A DNA stretch of 41,570 nt from Agrilactobacillus fermenti (GCF_021030645.1 NZ_JACGCJ010000024.1:1-41570); one strand, 5' to 3'. Positions 14,282 to 22,805 are shown, counted from the first letter of the stretch. Made by a program: numbers and translations. The notes: generated by a model from the letters alone, not told the origin.

Positions 14282-15962
14282 AAAAATTAAATGGTGGCAA
14301 AAAAGTGTGGTTTATCAGGTCTATCCTAAGAGTTTCAATGATTCTAATGGCGATGGCATTGGCGATATTCCCGGCATTCAACAAAAGTTGCCTTACTTAA
14401 AAAAATTAGGCGTTGATGTCATTTGGCTAAATCCAATCTATCAATCACCGCAAGTAGACAACGGCTATGATATTTCTAATTATCGGGCGGTTGACCCAGA
14501 ATTAGGGACGATGGCGGAATTCGAGTCGTTGTTAACAGCAGCCCATACCCAAGGTTTGAAAATTATTTTAGATCTAGTGGTCAACCATACATCTGACCAA
14601 CACCCTTGGTTCAAAGCGGCTGAACAATCGAAGTCTGATCCACACCATGACTATTATATTTGGAAGGATCCCGTTGATGGGCATGAGCCGAATAACTGGG
14701 GTTCCAGTTTTGGCGGCTCAACGTGGACATATAATCAAGCGCTAGGACAATATTACTTACATTTGTTCGCCAAACAGCAGCCCGATTTGAATTGGGAAAA
14801 TCCTAAAGTACGACAAGAAGTTTATGATTTAATGCGTTTTTGGTTGGATAAGGGGATCGACGGTTTCCGGATGGATGTTATTTCACTGATTTCTAAGGAT
14901 CCTAAGTATCCTGATGGCCCCGTGATTCAGAACAAGAAGTATGGCAGTTATTATGCTGGTGCTGCCAACGGACCAAAAGTTCACGAATATCTACATGAAA
15001 TGTATCAGCAAGTTTTGCGTAAATATGACATCATGACGGTAGGGGAAACGCCCCATACTAACGCTGACGAAGCAGTACTTTATACAAAAGCAAGTCGGCA
15101 GGAACTCAACATGGTTTTTCACTTCGATCATATGCATTTAGATTATGGTAAGTATGGTAAATTTTCAGATAATCGTTTTAAATTGCCAGATCTAAAGGCA
15201 GTTTTGAGTCGTTGGCAGACAAAAATGTATGATCATGATGGTTGGAACAGTCTATACTGGAGCAATCACGACCAAGCTCGACCAGTGACACGATTTGGTA
15301 ATGATGGACCTTTCCGAGAGAAATCTGCCAAGATGTTGGGTGTTGTGTTACATATGTTGCAAGGGACACCTTATATTTATCAGGGCGAAGAAATTGGGAT
15401 GACTAATGCTGATTTCAAACACATCGAAGACTATCAAGATATCGAAACGCATAATATTTATCATGAATTCAAGCAAAAGGGTTTAGCTGATGATTTTATT
15501 ATGAGATCGATCTATTTGAAGTCTCGAGATAATGCGCGGACACCCATGCCTTGGAATGCTCACCAAAATGCCGGTTTTACTACAGGCCAGCCTTGGCTGA
15601 AATTAAACCCAAATTATACGGCTGTTAATGTCGCTAAGGCGTTGGCTGATCAACAGTCTGTTTTTTATTTTTATCAGCGATTGATTGCACTAAGGCATCA
15701 GTATGCGGTGATCACAACTGGTAAATATGACTTGTTGAATCCCGACGACCCGAACATCTATGCATATACACGTTCTGGTGATCAGCAAACTTTATTGGTA
15801 GTCGCAAACTTTAGTGCACAGCCACAAACCTATCAAATTCCAGCAAAGCTTTCATTTAAAGACAGTAAACAGCTTCTGAGTAATGAAACAAGCCCTAAGC
15901 AAATTGAACAACAGCAAATTGCGTTAGGGGCTTACGGTGCAGTGATTTATCTATTAAATTAA
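14274..15962 (+). CDS. malL: Oligo-1,6-glucosidase (GH13 subfamily 31)
   Basis: 562 residues from the ATG at 14274, overlapping the IIA stop by 8 bases. It is a cytoplasmic (beta/alpha)8 glucosidase that releases glucose from short alpha-1,6 sugars. Signature residues: His105 in LVVNHTSDQHPWF, nucleophile Asp201 in GFRMDVI, acid/base Glu258 in VGETP, and Asp333 in NHDQAR. Val202 after the nucleophile marks alpha-1,6 specificity; alpha-1,4 enzymes have Thr or Ala there. Placement behind a PTS suggests it cleaves the imported, possibly phosphorylated, sugar (isomaltose, isomaltulose or a relative). A trehalose-6-phosphate hydrolase is less likely because of the PTS class and this motif. Confidence 0.85.
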   Translation: MNKKIKWWQKSVVYQVYPKSFNDSNGDGIGDIPGIQQKLPYLKKLGVDVIWLNPIYQSPQVDNGYDISNYRAVDPELGTMAEFESLLTAAHTQGLKIILDLVVNHTSDQHPWFKAAEQSKSDPHHDYYIWKDPVDGHEPNNWGSSFGGSTWTYNQALGQYYLHLFAKQQPDLNWENPKVRQEVYDLMRFWLDKGIDGFRMDVISLISKDPKYPDGPVIQNKKYGSYYAGAANGPKVHEYLHEMYQQVLRKYDIMTVGETPHTNADEAVLYTKASRQELNMVFHFDHMHLDYGKYGKFSDNRFKLPDLKAVLSRWQTKMYDHDGWNSLYWSNHDQARPVTRFGNDGPFREKSAKMLGVVLHMLQGTPYIYQGEEIGMTNADFKHIEDYQDIETHNIYHEFKQKGLADDFIMRSIYLKSRDNARTPMPWNAHQNAGFTTGQPWLKLNPNYTAVNVAKALADQQSVFYFYQRLIALRHQYAVITTGKYDLLNPDDPNIYAYTRSGDQQTLLVVANFSAQPQTYQIPAKLSFKDSKQLLSNETSPKQIEQQQIALGAYGAVIYLLN

Positions 15963-15973
15963 ACTAAAAATAA

Positions 15974-16012
15974 AAATGACTGGTACAAAAATTGTATGCA
16001 GCCATTTTTTTA
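15974..16012 (+). terminator. Terminator of the PTS/glucosidase operon
   Basis: AAATGACTGGTACAA/TTGTATGCAGCCATTTTTTT is an imperfect hairpin with a long T run, placed just before the SOS promoter. Confidence 0.65.
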
Positions 16013-16042
16013 TTGACATTTGCGAACATATGTTTGTATTAT
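16013..16042 (+). promoter_or_regulatory. LexA-controlled (SOS) promoter
   Basis: TTGACA (16013-16018), 18-base spacer, TATTAT (16037-16042). The spacer contains CGAACATATGTTTG (16023-16036), one base off the Gram-positive LexA box CGAACN4GTTCG. LexA bound there would cover the promoter. Confidence 0.85.
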
Positions 16043-16074
16043 AGTAATAAATCCAATTCTTGATAGAGGTGTGC

Positions 16075-16512
16075 ATGATGAGGAAACCCTATGATCCACC
16101 GAGGGAACTCTGGCTATATGACGATCGCGGTATGAAGAAATGGCAAGGCTGGTTTTTAAGTGACCACTCAGCAGCATTGGAAGCAGACGCTCTGCAAGCT
16201 GAAGGGTTATTGGTGAGACCGGAGCAATCTGAAACCGAGGTAGGGACGATTTTAGAGATATCTTTGAGTGAGGGCTTGGCGGTGACAATTCAATTGAATA
16301 TTTTGGAAGGAGATCGACTGCTACCAGATATTAAGGGTTACGTACGTGGTTATGATGAAGCCAATCATGTGGTTCTTGCCACCGCAGCTGACCACCAGCA
16401 GAAGATTCGACTGACTGACATTCGGAATGTAATCCTAGTTGATCAAGATAAATGGTATCGCGAAGGAATCGATGACTATGGGATTCAATCAGACCAATCC
16501 GTTAGCAAATGA
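16075..16512 (+). CDS. YolD-like protein
   Basis: 145 residues from the ATG at 16075 (AGAGGTG upstream). RKPYDPPRELWLYDDRGMKKWQGWFLSDH and the later VILVDQDKWY resemble YolD-like proteins, which are encoded next to UvrX/UmuC-type polymerases in Bacillus and lactobacilli. It shares the LexA promoter and overlaps the polymerase gene by 41 bases. The role is thought to be that of a UmuD-like partner; not shown here. Confidence 0.75.
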   Translation: MMRKPYDPPRELWLYDDRGMKKWQGWFLSDHSAALEADALQAEGLLVRPEQSETEVGTILEISLSEGLAVTIQLNILEGDRLLPDIKGYVRGYDEANHVVLATAADHQQKIRLTDIRNVILVDQDKWYREGIDDYGIQSDQSVSK

Positions 16513-17767
16513 CCGCTCATTACCACAAAGAGATATTTTATGTATTGATTGTAAATCTTTTTATGCCAGTACTGAAGCTATTAAAAGAGGCATCAATCCC
16601 TTAGCCTCTAAAATTGCGGTTTTATCTCGAGAAGAGTCTCAAGGTGGTTTGATTTTAGCAGCGTCACCTTATGCCAAAGATACATATGGTGTCAAGTTAG
16701 GCACACGTAAATATGAAGTGCAGCCGGATATGAATTTAGAAATGGTAGAGCCACACATGGCTGACTACATTCATAAAAATTTAGAAATCAATCATATTTA
16801 CCGTCAGTTTACCGATAAGCAGCATTGGTACCCTTACTCGATCGATGAATCTTTTTTAGATGTCACCGGTTCGCATCGCCTTTTTGGAGAAAATAATCAG
16901 ATTGCTGCCGCGATCCAAAAGAAAGTTTTAGCCCAAACCGGGGTAGTCACAACAGTTGGCATGGGACCAAATTTATTATTAGCTAAATTAGCGCTGGATA
17001 ATGAGGCCAAAAAAGGTGCACCATGGCAAGCTTATTGGGATTATAAAGATGTACCTACGAAACTTTGGCAGATTAATGATTTGCAAGATATGTGGGGTAT
17101 TGGTCATCGTTATGCTAAGCGATTGCACCAATTGGGTATTTATTCTGTTTATGATTTGGCTCATGCCGATGTGGCTTTCTTAAAAAGAAAGTTTGGTGTT
17201 ATGGGCGCACAACTCTATTATCATGCTTGGGGTATCGATTATTCTAATTTAGAACGGCGCTATTTACCGCGTCTAGATAGCAAGGGTTATGGTAATAGTC
17301 AGGTTTTGATGCGTGACTATCTGACCTTATCAGATTGTGTTACGGTCCTAAAAGAGATTGCAGCCCAGGTAGCTACAAGGTTGCGGCGCCATCATGTCCA
17401 GGCAAGTGTGGTGGGTATCGGGATTGGTTATGCGGCAGGCGGTCATTTTTCCACGCAAATGAAAATTACCCCTACGAATTTGACTGAAGAGTTACAGGAA
17501 GCAGTTGCTTATTTATTCAAGAAAAAATGGAATGGGGCGCCAATTCGTAACGCTGGCGTACGCTGTAGTCGTATTTCTAAGCAATTAGGCCTTCAACTAG
17601 GGCTTTTTAAAGATCAGCAGCGCTTAGTGCAACAAGCTGTTCTAGACCAGATCATCGATAAGATTCAATTACGTTTTGGGTACAAGGCTTTAATGCGGGC
17701 TAATAGTTTGACTAAAGGCGGGACTGCGTTGGAACGCACAAACTTAGTGGGTGGTCATCAAGCTTGA
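16472..17767 (+). CDS. uvrX: Y-family translesion DNA polymerase (UvrX/UmuC type)
   Basis: 431 residues from the ATG at 16472, with GAAGGAA 6 bases upstream inside the YolD-like gene. Catalytic acidic residues are Asp26 (CIDCKSFYAS) and Asp125-Glu126 (YSIDESFLDVTGS). A helix-hairpin-helix region lies near LQDMWGIGHRYAKRLHQLGI, and a little-finger domain near residues 270-380. It copies past DNA lesions after SOS induction. The gene lies behind the LexA box with its partner. Confidence 0.9.
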   Translation: MTMGFNQTNPLANDRSLPQRDILCIDCKSFYASTEAIKRGINPLASKIAVLSREESQGGLILAASPYAKDTYGVKLGTRKYEVQPDMNLEMVEPHMADYIHKNLEINHIYRQFTDKQHWYPYSIDESFLDVTGSHRLFGENNQIAAAIQKKVLAQTGVVTTVGMGPNLLLAKLALDNEAKKGAPWQAYWDYKDVPTKLWQINDLQDMWGIGHRYAKRLHQLGIYSVYDLAHADVAFLKRKFGVMGAQLYYHAWGIDYSNLERRYLPRLDSKGYGNSQVLMRDYLTLSDCVTVLKEIAAQVATRLRRHHVQASVVGIGIGYAAGGHFSTQMKITPTNLTEELQEAVAYLFKKKWNGAPIRNAGVRCSRISKQLGLQLGLFKDQQRLVQQAVLDQIIDKIQLRFGYKALMRANSLTKGGTALERTNLVGGHQA

Positions 17768-17830
17768 GCAATGCCATGTGACTAGCATAAAATCTTAGGC
17801 ACAGGTTGATTATGAAGGTTTTGGCTTAAA

Positions 17831-17902
17831 CGTAGTTCAAAAAACAGTGCCCGCACTTAACTACGAATCACTCAAGTGGAAAATCGCCATTTATCGTGAT
17901 TC
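17831..17902. other. Two adjacent stem-loops between uvrX and the next gene
   Basis: CGTAGTT/AACTACG (17831-17837/17859-17865) encloses AGTG/CACT. Then GAATCAC/GTGATTC (17865-17871/17896-17902) encloses AAGTGG/CCATTT. No T run follows, so these are not ordinary terminators. They fill most of the 197-base gap before the gene at 17965. Confidence 0.4.
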
Positions 17903-17964
17903 TTGTTAGTACTCGGTCATTGAACATCTTTTGTCTTACGCTCATATCACAGGAAGCGATGTAA

Positions 17965-18282
17965 ATGCCTAGTGAGATTCAGCAATTATTAGAGCGCTAC
18001 TGGCGCTATTTTAAACGTGAACGGAACACCCTTTATTGGCTCTTAGTCGTTCACGATACGTTTGATCAAACGGATAATTTTTTCTTGTATCATCGACGGT
18101 TACAAGGACGATTGCTATACTCTAATGAATTATTAATGTTGCCATTTCGTAAAAACCTATATACTCGAGCAATGACAGAATTAAAACGTGTCTCGCAGTT
18201 ACACATTGACTACCGCGACACGCGAACAATGGTCGATCAAGTGGCGCCAATTAAATTTGACCCCCATCATGGGCATCATTAA
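17965..18282 (+). CDS. Hypothetical protein downstream of the SOS cassette
   Basis: 105 residues, ATG with GGAAG 9 bases upstream. It is rich in Arg, Tyr and Leu (LERYWRYFKRERNTLYW), has no membrane helix, and ends HHGHH. I do not recognise it. It lies on the same strand as uvrX, 197 bases away, so it may be read from the same promoter or from its own. Codon use looks like that of its neighbours. Confidence 0.65.
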   Translation: MPSEIQQLLERYWRYFKRERNTLYWLLVVHDTFDQTDNFFLYHRRLQGRLLYSNELLMLPFRKNLYTRAMTELKRVSQLHIDYRDTRTMVDQVAPIKFDPHHGHH

Positions 18283-18360
18283 AAAATAAAAAAGACTTGT
18301 AATTCTAAAAATGCGTGTTATTATATGAAATATAAATTAAATTTGGATTAACAAATATAG

Positions 18361-18632
18361 ACTATTATGAGAAAAAACTAAGCTGATTTGTCAGTAAAGC
18401 GAGCTTCGGGTTGGTGTAACGAAGACTGATGCAGCAAGGTAATCCTTCTCTAAGTTATGTACCGAATCAAGTAGGCTACATCGGCAACGTCCGTTATCAT
18501 GTTCGCACATTGCAATTGCTGTGTGTCAGAGGTCAAAGATGTGAATCTTTGATAAATTAAGGTGGTAACACGTTTCATCTAACGTCCTCAAAATTCTAGA
18601 AAGTTGTTCTAGTTTTTTAAGGTCGTTTTTGT
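18361..18632 (+). ncRNA. T-box riboswitch, putative valine (GUA) specifier
   Basis: Stem I spans GAGAA/TTCTC (18369-18450), with an AGCTG/CAGC middle and a distal loop CTTCG..GGTTGGTGTAA..CGAAG. The 3' side of the specifier loop reads GCAAGGTAATCC. By comparison with glyQS (GAAAGGCA) the codon is GTA at 18439-18441 followed by A. The T-box is AAGGTGGTAACACG (18559-18572); TGGT would pair with a tRNA ending ACCA. The terminator (CTAGAA/TTCTAG plus flanking CCT..AGG) ends in T5 near 18630. A -35/-10 pair (TTGTAA, TATTAT) is at 18297-18324. ATC (Ile) or AAT (Asn) are alternative codon readings in the same loop. Confidence 0.85.
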
Positions 18633-18665
18633 TTCCAGATTTAAATTAAAGTGAGGTGGTTCCAG

Positions 18666-18785
18666 ATGGAAGTTAATATTAGATCAAACGATGATGACAG
18701 TGCGATTCAGATTAGAAATCAACGAATATCAAAAATATGGCACTATCTGGCTGAACCACTTATGAGGGTGTATTCAGTCAGATAA
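18666..18785 (+). CDS. 39-residue ORF directly after the T-box
   Basis: ATG with a GAGGTGG ribosome site; product MEVNIRSNDDDSAIQIRNQR..., ending LMRVYSVR. It has no membrane segment and is fairly charged. It ends 18 bases before the hydratase start and so lies in the same transcript. It may be a leader ORF or a small protein; I recognise no family. Confidence 0.45.
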   Translation: MEVNIRSNDDDSAIQIRNQRISKIWHYLAEPLMRVYSVR

Positions 18786-18803
18786 CTAAAAGGAGCGGTT
18801 ATT

Positions 18804-19604
18804 ATGACTGAAAATGTTGCAGTAATGAATGAAACTGAAGAAAAAGTGGCTCAAGCTCTATTTGAAGCTTACCAAACGCATAAGCCTTTAAATATGGCAG
18901 ATTATGCTGATGTGTTAAAAGACGATGCTGCTGCTTACCGGGTTCAAGCAAAATTAACGGCTTTGAAGCAACAGGCAGTTGGTGGTTATAAAGTTAGCTT
19001 AACGAGTGGCGAGACTCAAAAAATGTTTGCGGCTGATGAACCGCTATACGGAGCACAGGTACAAGATCATTTTTTGAAATCGCCAGCACATTTAGCAATG
19101 AAAGATGTCATGGCACCATTAGTTGAAGTCGAGTTAGTTTTCAAAGCCATGTCTGATTTAGATAAGTCGGATTCACTTGAAGATTTGTTGCATAAAACAA
19201 CCGTAGCTCCAGGCGTGGAAGTACCAGATGCTCGGTTTAAAAATTGGTTTCCTGATTTACCTAAGCATTTAGTTATGGCTGATGCGGCTGTTGGCGGCTA
19301 TGTGGTCTATGGTAATGAAGTCAACGCAGATCATTTTACTGTTGCTGAATTAGCTGAAGTAACTTGCGAGTTATTTCATGATGATCATAAACTTAAAGAT
19401 GGACAAGCAAGCGAAGTCCTGGGAAATCCTTTGAATTCTTTGAAATGGCTCGTAGATAAATTAGCTAGTCAGGGTAAACAACTTACGGCCGGGCAACGTG
19501 TTTCCACGGGGACTTTCTTATTACCGGTAGACTTAACATTAGGGCATTGGCAAGCAAACTTCAGCCATGATTTAGGAACAGTTTCAGTTACTTTAGACAA
19601 ATAA
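18804..19604 (+). CDS. 2-keto-4-pentenoate hydratase-like protein
   Basis: 266 residues, AGGAG 9 bases before the ATG. It resembles the MhpD/HpaH hydratases and related decarboxylases, with the fold of the FAH superfamily: GGYKVSLTSGETQ near residue 60, MAPLVEVELVF with the metal-binding Glu pair near 110, and ADAAVGGYVVYG later. Known members add water to 2-oxo-pent-4-enoate in aromatic meta-cleavage. That pathway is not expected in a lactic acid bacterium, so the real substrate is probably another unsaturated 2-oxo acid. It is controlled by the T-box upstream, which ties it to an amino acid, probably a branched-chain one. It is followed by a strong terminator. Confidence 0.75.
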   Translation: MTENVAVMNETEEKVAQALFEAYQTHKPLNMADYADVLKDDAAAYRVQAKLTALKQQAVGGYKVSLTSGETQKMFAADEPLYGAQVQDHFLKSPAHLAMKDVMAPLVEVELVFKAMSDLDKSDSLEDLLHKTTVAPGVEVPDARFKNWFPDLPKHLVMADAAVGGYVVYGNEVNADHFTVAELAEVTCELFHDDHKLKDGQASEVLGNPLNSLKWLVDKLASQGKQLTAGQRVSTGTFLLPVDLTLGHWQANFSHDLGTVSVTLDK

Positions 19605-19673
19605 ATCGGTGATAGGTCACAAATTTAAAAAAATAAACCAAAAGGCATCGCAACTAAGTGTTCAAGAATCCTG

Positions 19674-19716
19674 CCATAAAAAAAGAGTAGCAATAAGCGC
19701 TACTCTTTTTTTATGG
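19674..19716. terminator. Bidirectional terminator, perfect 18-bp stem
   Basis: CCATAAAAAAAGAGTAGC pairs perfectly with GCTACTCTTTTTTTATGG around a 7-base loop. It ends the hydratase gene and the convergent small membrane gene at 19728. Confidence 0.85.
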
Positions 19717-19727
19717 CTAAATTTAGT

Positions 19728-19997
19728 TTAATTGTTACCCCAACCGACCCATAGTGCCGCAATACCTAAAGCTGCTGCCGCACCAAGACCGAGAATACCA
19801 TAAATGGCAAACTTGAAAATAGCAAAGCCACCAATCAAAAATAATATCAGACTAATAAATGGATGATGGAAAATCAATTTGAATAATTTACCAATTAGAA
19901 GAATGATCAGAAATAAAGCCACAATAAAACCAATCAATAAGCCACCGGATAGAGAATGACCATTGGACACAGCCGTTGCAGCCATCAATGTGAACAT
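19728..19997 (-). CDS. Small membrane protein
   Basis: 89 residues with about three hydrophobic segments (20-40, 46-66, 68-84) and little polar sequence between. AGAGGTG stands 10 bases before the ATG at 19997; Met5 is an alternative start. It ends in VGWGNN. No family recognised; a single gene with its own terminator. Confidence 0.65.
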   Translation of the reverse strand: MFTLMAATAVSNGHSLSGGLLIGFIVALFLIILLIGKLFKLIFHHPFISLILFLIGGFAIFKFAIYGILGLGAAAALGIAALWVGWGNN

Positions 19998-20122
19998 CGT
20001 TTAACGCACCTCTTCATGATGTTACGAATTTTATAATTAGTATACGATATTAATGCTGTAAGTATATTGACCTGGAGACGGATTTTTAACGAAATCAATT
20101 TTGGCTATCTCGGATAAAGCCA

Positions 20123-20151
20123 TTGACAGGTCTACAATTTATGACTATATT
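20123..20151 (+). promoter_or_regulatory. Promoter of hicD
   Basis: TTGACA (20123-20128), exact 17-base spacer, TATATT (20146-20151), 69 bases before the start codon. Confidence 0.75.
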
Positions 20152-20220
20152 AGAATTATTAGAAAATAATAAGTTTCCTAATGAAAAATATAATTAAAAT
20201 TTAAAATTGGAGATGGAGCT

Positions 20221-21150
20221 ATGTCAAGAAAGTTAGCGGTCATCGGAATGGGTCATGTTGGGCAAACCGTTGCACACCATATTATTGTTACCGGAATGGC
20301 AGATGATTTGGTGCTCATTGATACAAATGAGGCAAAGGTCCAAGCAGATGCCCTGGATTTTGAAGATGCAATGGCTAATTTACCAAATCATACGGATATT
20401 TATGTAAACGACTACAGTGCCTTGAAGGATGCCGATATCATTGTTTCTGCATTGGGAAATATCAAACTCCAAGATAATCCCAATGACGATCGGTTTGCAG
20501 AGTTGCCTTTTACAAGGACGGCCGTGCGTGAGGTTGCTCAAAAAATAAAAGCTTCAGGATTTCACGGTAAAATGGTGGTGATCACAAATCCAGTGGATGT
20601 GATCACATCTATTTATCAAGAAGTCACTGGCTTACCTAAAGCACATGTTATCGGAACTGGAACGTTATTAGATTCGGCGCGTATGAAACGTGCGGTTGCA
20701 AAACGTCTTGAGATTGATCCACGTTCTGTCGATGGGTACAACTTAGGTGAACATGGGAATTCTCAATTCACAGCTTGGTCCACGGTATGTGTTTTAGGGA
20801 AGCCCATTACTGAAATTGCTGAAAAAGATGGCTTAGACTTAGCAGCCCTAGACAAAGAATCCAAGGTGGGTGGACATACCGTTTTCCATGGTAAAAAATA
20901 TACAAACTATGGTGTGGCAACGGCCGCTTGTTATTTAGCCAATGTCATTCTGACAGATGCTAAGACAGAATTACCGGTTTCTAATTTCCGAGAAGAGTAT
21001 GATTCTTACCTATCCTATCCGGCTATTGTCGGTCGAGATGGCATTCAAGAACAACTACAATTGGATTTGACTGACGAAGAATTAAAAAAGTTACAAATTT
21101 CAGCTGATTTTATCAAAACAAAATATGCTGAGAGTTTAGCAAACAAGTAA
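20221..21150 (+). CDS. hicD: L-2-hydroxyisocaproate dehydrogenase
   Basis: 309 residues, LDH/MDH superfamily. It reduces branched-chain 2-oxo acids (2-ketoisocaproate and relatives) to L-2-hydroxy acids with NADH. By memory it aligns closely with Weissella confusa L-HicDH (shared LGNIKLQ, NPVDVIT, IGTGTLLD, GYNLGEHGNSQF, YLSYPAI.GRDG). The NAD site is VIGMGHVGQTVAHH. Catalytic Arg91 (DDRFAELPF), Asp151/Arg154 and His179 (GEHGN) are present. Single gene with its own promoter and terminator. A plain L-LDH role is unlikely because the substrate loop matches HicDH. Confidence 0.9.
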   Translation: MSRKLAVIGMGHVGQTVAHHIIVTGMADDLVLIDTNEAKVQADALDFEDAMANLPNHTDIYVNDYSALKDADIIVSALGNIKLQDNPNDDRFAELPFTRTAVREVAQKIKASGFHGKMVVITNPVDVITSIYQEVTGLPKAHVIGTGTLLDSARMKRAVAKRLEIDPRSVDGYNLGEHGNSQFTAWSTVCVLGKPITEIAEKDGLDLAALDKESKVGGHTVFHGKKYTNYGVATAACYLANVILTDAKTELPVSNFREEYDSYLSYPAIVGRDGIQEQLQLDLTDEELKKLQISADFIKTKYAESLANK

Positions 21151-21176
21151 GTTTGCTTATAGTAACCTCCTGTATG

Positions 21177-21209
21177 ATAGTGCCAGTTTGCCGCTGACAC
21201 TATTTTTTT
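21177..21209 (+). terminator. Terminator of hicD
   Basis: ATAGTG-C-CAG/CTG-A-CACTAT around TTTGCCG, followed by seven T. The next gene's promoter (TTGCCG, 18-base spacer, extended TGCTATAAT at 21209-21217) overlaps it. Confidence 0.75.
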
Positions 21210-21217
21210 GCTATAAT

Positions 21218-21235
21218 AATTTATACGGACAAATA
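21218..21235 (+). promoter_or_regulatory. Operator-like motif shared with the first acetyltransferase
   Basis: AATTTATACGGACAAATA matches 1970-1987 at 17 of 18 bases. It starts directly after the -10 (TATAAT 21212-21217), a position suited to repression. An adjoining palindrome ATAAAAGCGCTTTTAT (21233-21248) is cre-like but lacks the conserved outer G and C. Confidence 0.45.
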
Positions 21236-21292
21236 AAAGCGCTTTTATTAGCAATAATTTAATTGAAGCACTATAAAAGAAAGGGTCAATTA

Positions 21293-21859
21293 ATGAAAAC
21301 TGAAAAAGAAAAATTTTTAGCTGGTGAACCTTATAATATTCTGGATCCAGAGTTAGCTGCTGATGAAACCCGAGCACGGCGTTTGTGCAAGCAACTTAAT
21401 GAATTAGATGATCAAGCTGTTGCTGAGAAAGATGAGATCATTCGTAAACTATTTGGTTCGGTGGGAAAACGACCGTATATTCAACCTAGCTTTCGGTGTG
21501 ATTTCGGTTACAACATACATGTAGGGGATAATTTTCTATGTAATTATGATAATGTGATTTTGGATATTGCACCCGTAATCATTGGCGACAACGTCATGTT
21601 AGCGCCTCATGTACAAATTTATGCGGCTTATCATCCGGATGATCCAGCTGAACGGCGAAAATGGATTGGTTTAGGTAAACCAGTGACCATTGGCAATGAT
21701 GTTTGGATCGGCGGGGGATCAGTAGTTGTACCAGGCGTTACATTAGACAACAATGTGATTGTTGGCGCCAATTCAACCGTAACCAAGTCTTTTGGCGATA
21801 ACGTCGTGATTGCGGGCGCCCCAGCACGTGTCATTCGGGAGAACCCGCCTAAAGAATAA
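21293..21859 (+). CDS. Maltose/galactoside O-acetyltransferase, second copy
   Basis: 188 residues from the ATG at 21293 (AAAGGG upstream). It has the same architecture as the product of 2049-2606: cap GEPYNILDPELAADETRARR, hexapeptide beta-helix (IGNDVWIGGGSVVVPGVTLDNNV), catalytic His114 (IYAAYHPDDPAE). Sequence identity to the first copy is moderate, so the two probably have different acceptors. The shared upstream motif suggests a common regulator. Confidence 0.87.
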   Translation: MKTEKEKFLAGEPYNILDPELAADETRARRLCKQLNELDDQAVAEKDEIIRKLFGSVGKRPYIQPSFRCDFGYNIHVGDNFLCNYDNVILDIAPVIIGDNVMLAPHVQIYAAYHPDDPAERRKWIGLGKPVTIGNDVWIGGGSVVVPGVTLDNNVIVGANSTVTKSFGDNVVIAGAPARVIRENPPKE

Positions 21860-21902
21860 GCCGAAGTGCAATGTATCGATGAAATGACCAGGAAAAGCTT
21901 GT

Positions 21903-22805
21903 TTAAACCACCACTTGAGTAATCAACTCAGTCAATTTTTGAATCGGTGGTGTAGGAGCCATCCTGGTTGAAATACCTGATTGAAGTGAGAGCAGTGTCT
22001 TTGGCAATTGATAAATACTTATTTTAGGATCCAATGTCAAATTGTTCTGTTGAATGGCTTGATAGGTTGTAAAGGTCGAAGCAACATGATTGCCTACCAT
22101 TTTAGTGGCAATATCTAAATCCGGGACAGTAGCGATAATCTTGGGATGTAAGCCTTGTAGTAATAAGAACTGATCAATGTTTTGCTGAAATTTTGAATGA
22201 CTGGTGACGTTAATGAGTGGCGTGTTATTAAGCAACTCAAAGTTAGTCAGTGACTTTATAGCTTTCGTTTTATAGCGTGTATGTTGATCGGATCCTTTTG
22301 CAATAATCCAATAATAATGGTTGCTTTTTAAGGGTAAAAACTGAATTTCGTTCAGATTTGTTTGCATCCCATAAAAAATATCCAGTTCGTTGCTGTTTAA
22401 TAGGTAAGCAGCGCGCTGTGTAGGTAACTCAAGCAGTTGAACGGCTATATTAGGGTATGCTTTATGAAAGTCTGGAAATATGTCAGGTAGGAGATAGCGC
22501 CCTAAAGGTTGGTTGGTGCCAAATTTGATGGCTCCAGTGTGGTAGTGGGCAATACTTGCCATTTCTTGAGCGAATTGATTTTCACGCTGCGCGCAGCTTT
22601 GTAAATAGTGTAATAATTTTAAACCGGCCACTGTGAGGTCGGTTTTATTTTTGCCGCGATCTAATAATGACACGCCATATTGCTTTTCATATTTATGGAT
22701 TGTTTGACTGATATAGGGTTGGGTTACATATAAGGCAGTAGCTGCTTTGGAGATGGATTGATACTGATGAATAGCTTCAAGAAAGCGTTTAATATTTCTA
22801 GACAT
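21903..22805 (-). CDS. LysR family transcriptional regulator
   Basis: 300 residues. The N-terminal helix-turn-helix reads FLEAIHQYQSISKAATALYVTQPYISQTIHKYEK (8-41), followed by the usual linker helix and two substrate-binding subdomains (about 90-290). It is divergent from the OYE-type reductase at 22979; the 173-base gap between them holds two dyads. By LysR practice it should activate the reductase gene in response to a substrate. Confidence 0.88.
   Translation of the reverse strand: MSRNIKRFLEAIHQYQSISKAATALYVTQPYISQTIHKYEKQYGVSLLDRGKNKTDLTVAGLKLLHYLQSCAQRENQFAQEMASIAHYHTGAIKFGTNQPLGRYLLPDIFPDFHKAYPNIAVQLLELPTQRAAYLLNSNELDIFYGMQTNLNEIQFLPLKSNHYYWIIAKGSDQHTRYKTKAIKSLTNFELLNNTPLINVTSHSKFQQNIDQFLLLQGLHPKIIATVPDLDIATKMVGNHVASTFTTYQAIQQNNLTLDPKISIYQLPKTLLSLQSGISTRMAPTPPIQKLTELITQVVV

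Noticed and set aside
21233-21248. Palindrome ATAAAAGCGCTTTTAT as a cre site
   Set aside because: It has the central CG, but the conserved outer G and C of the cre consensus are both replaced, so I note it only as cre-like.
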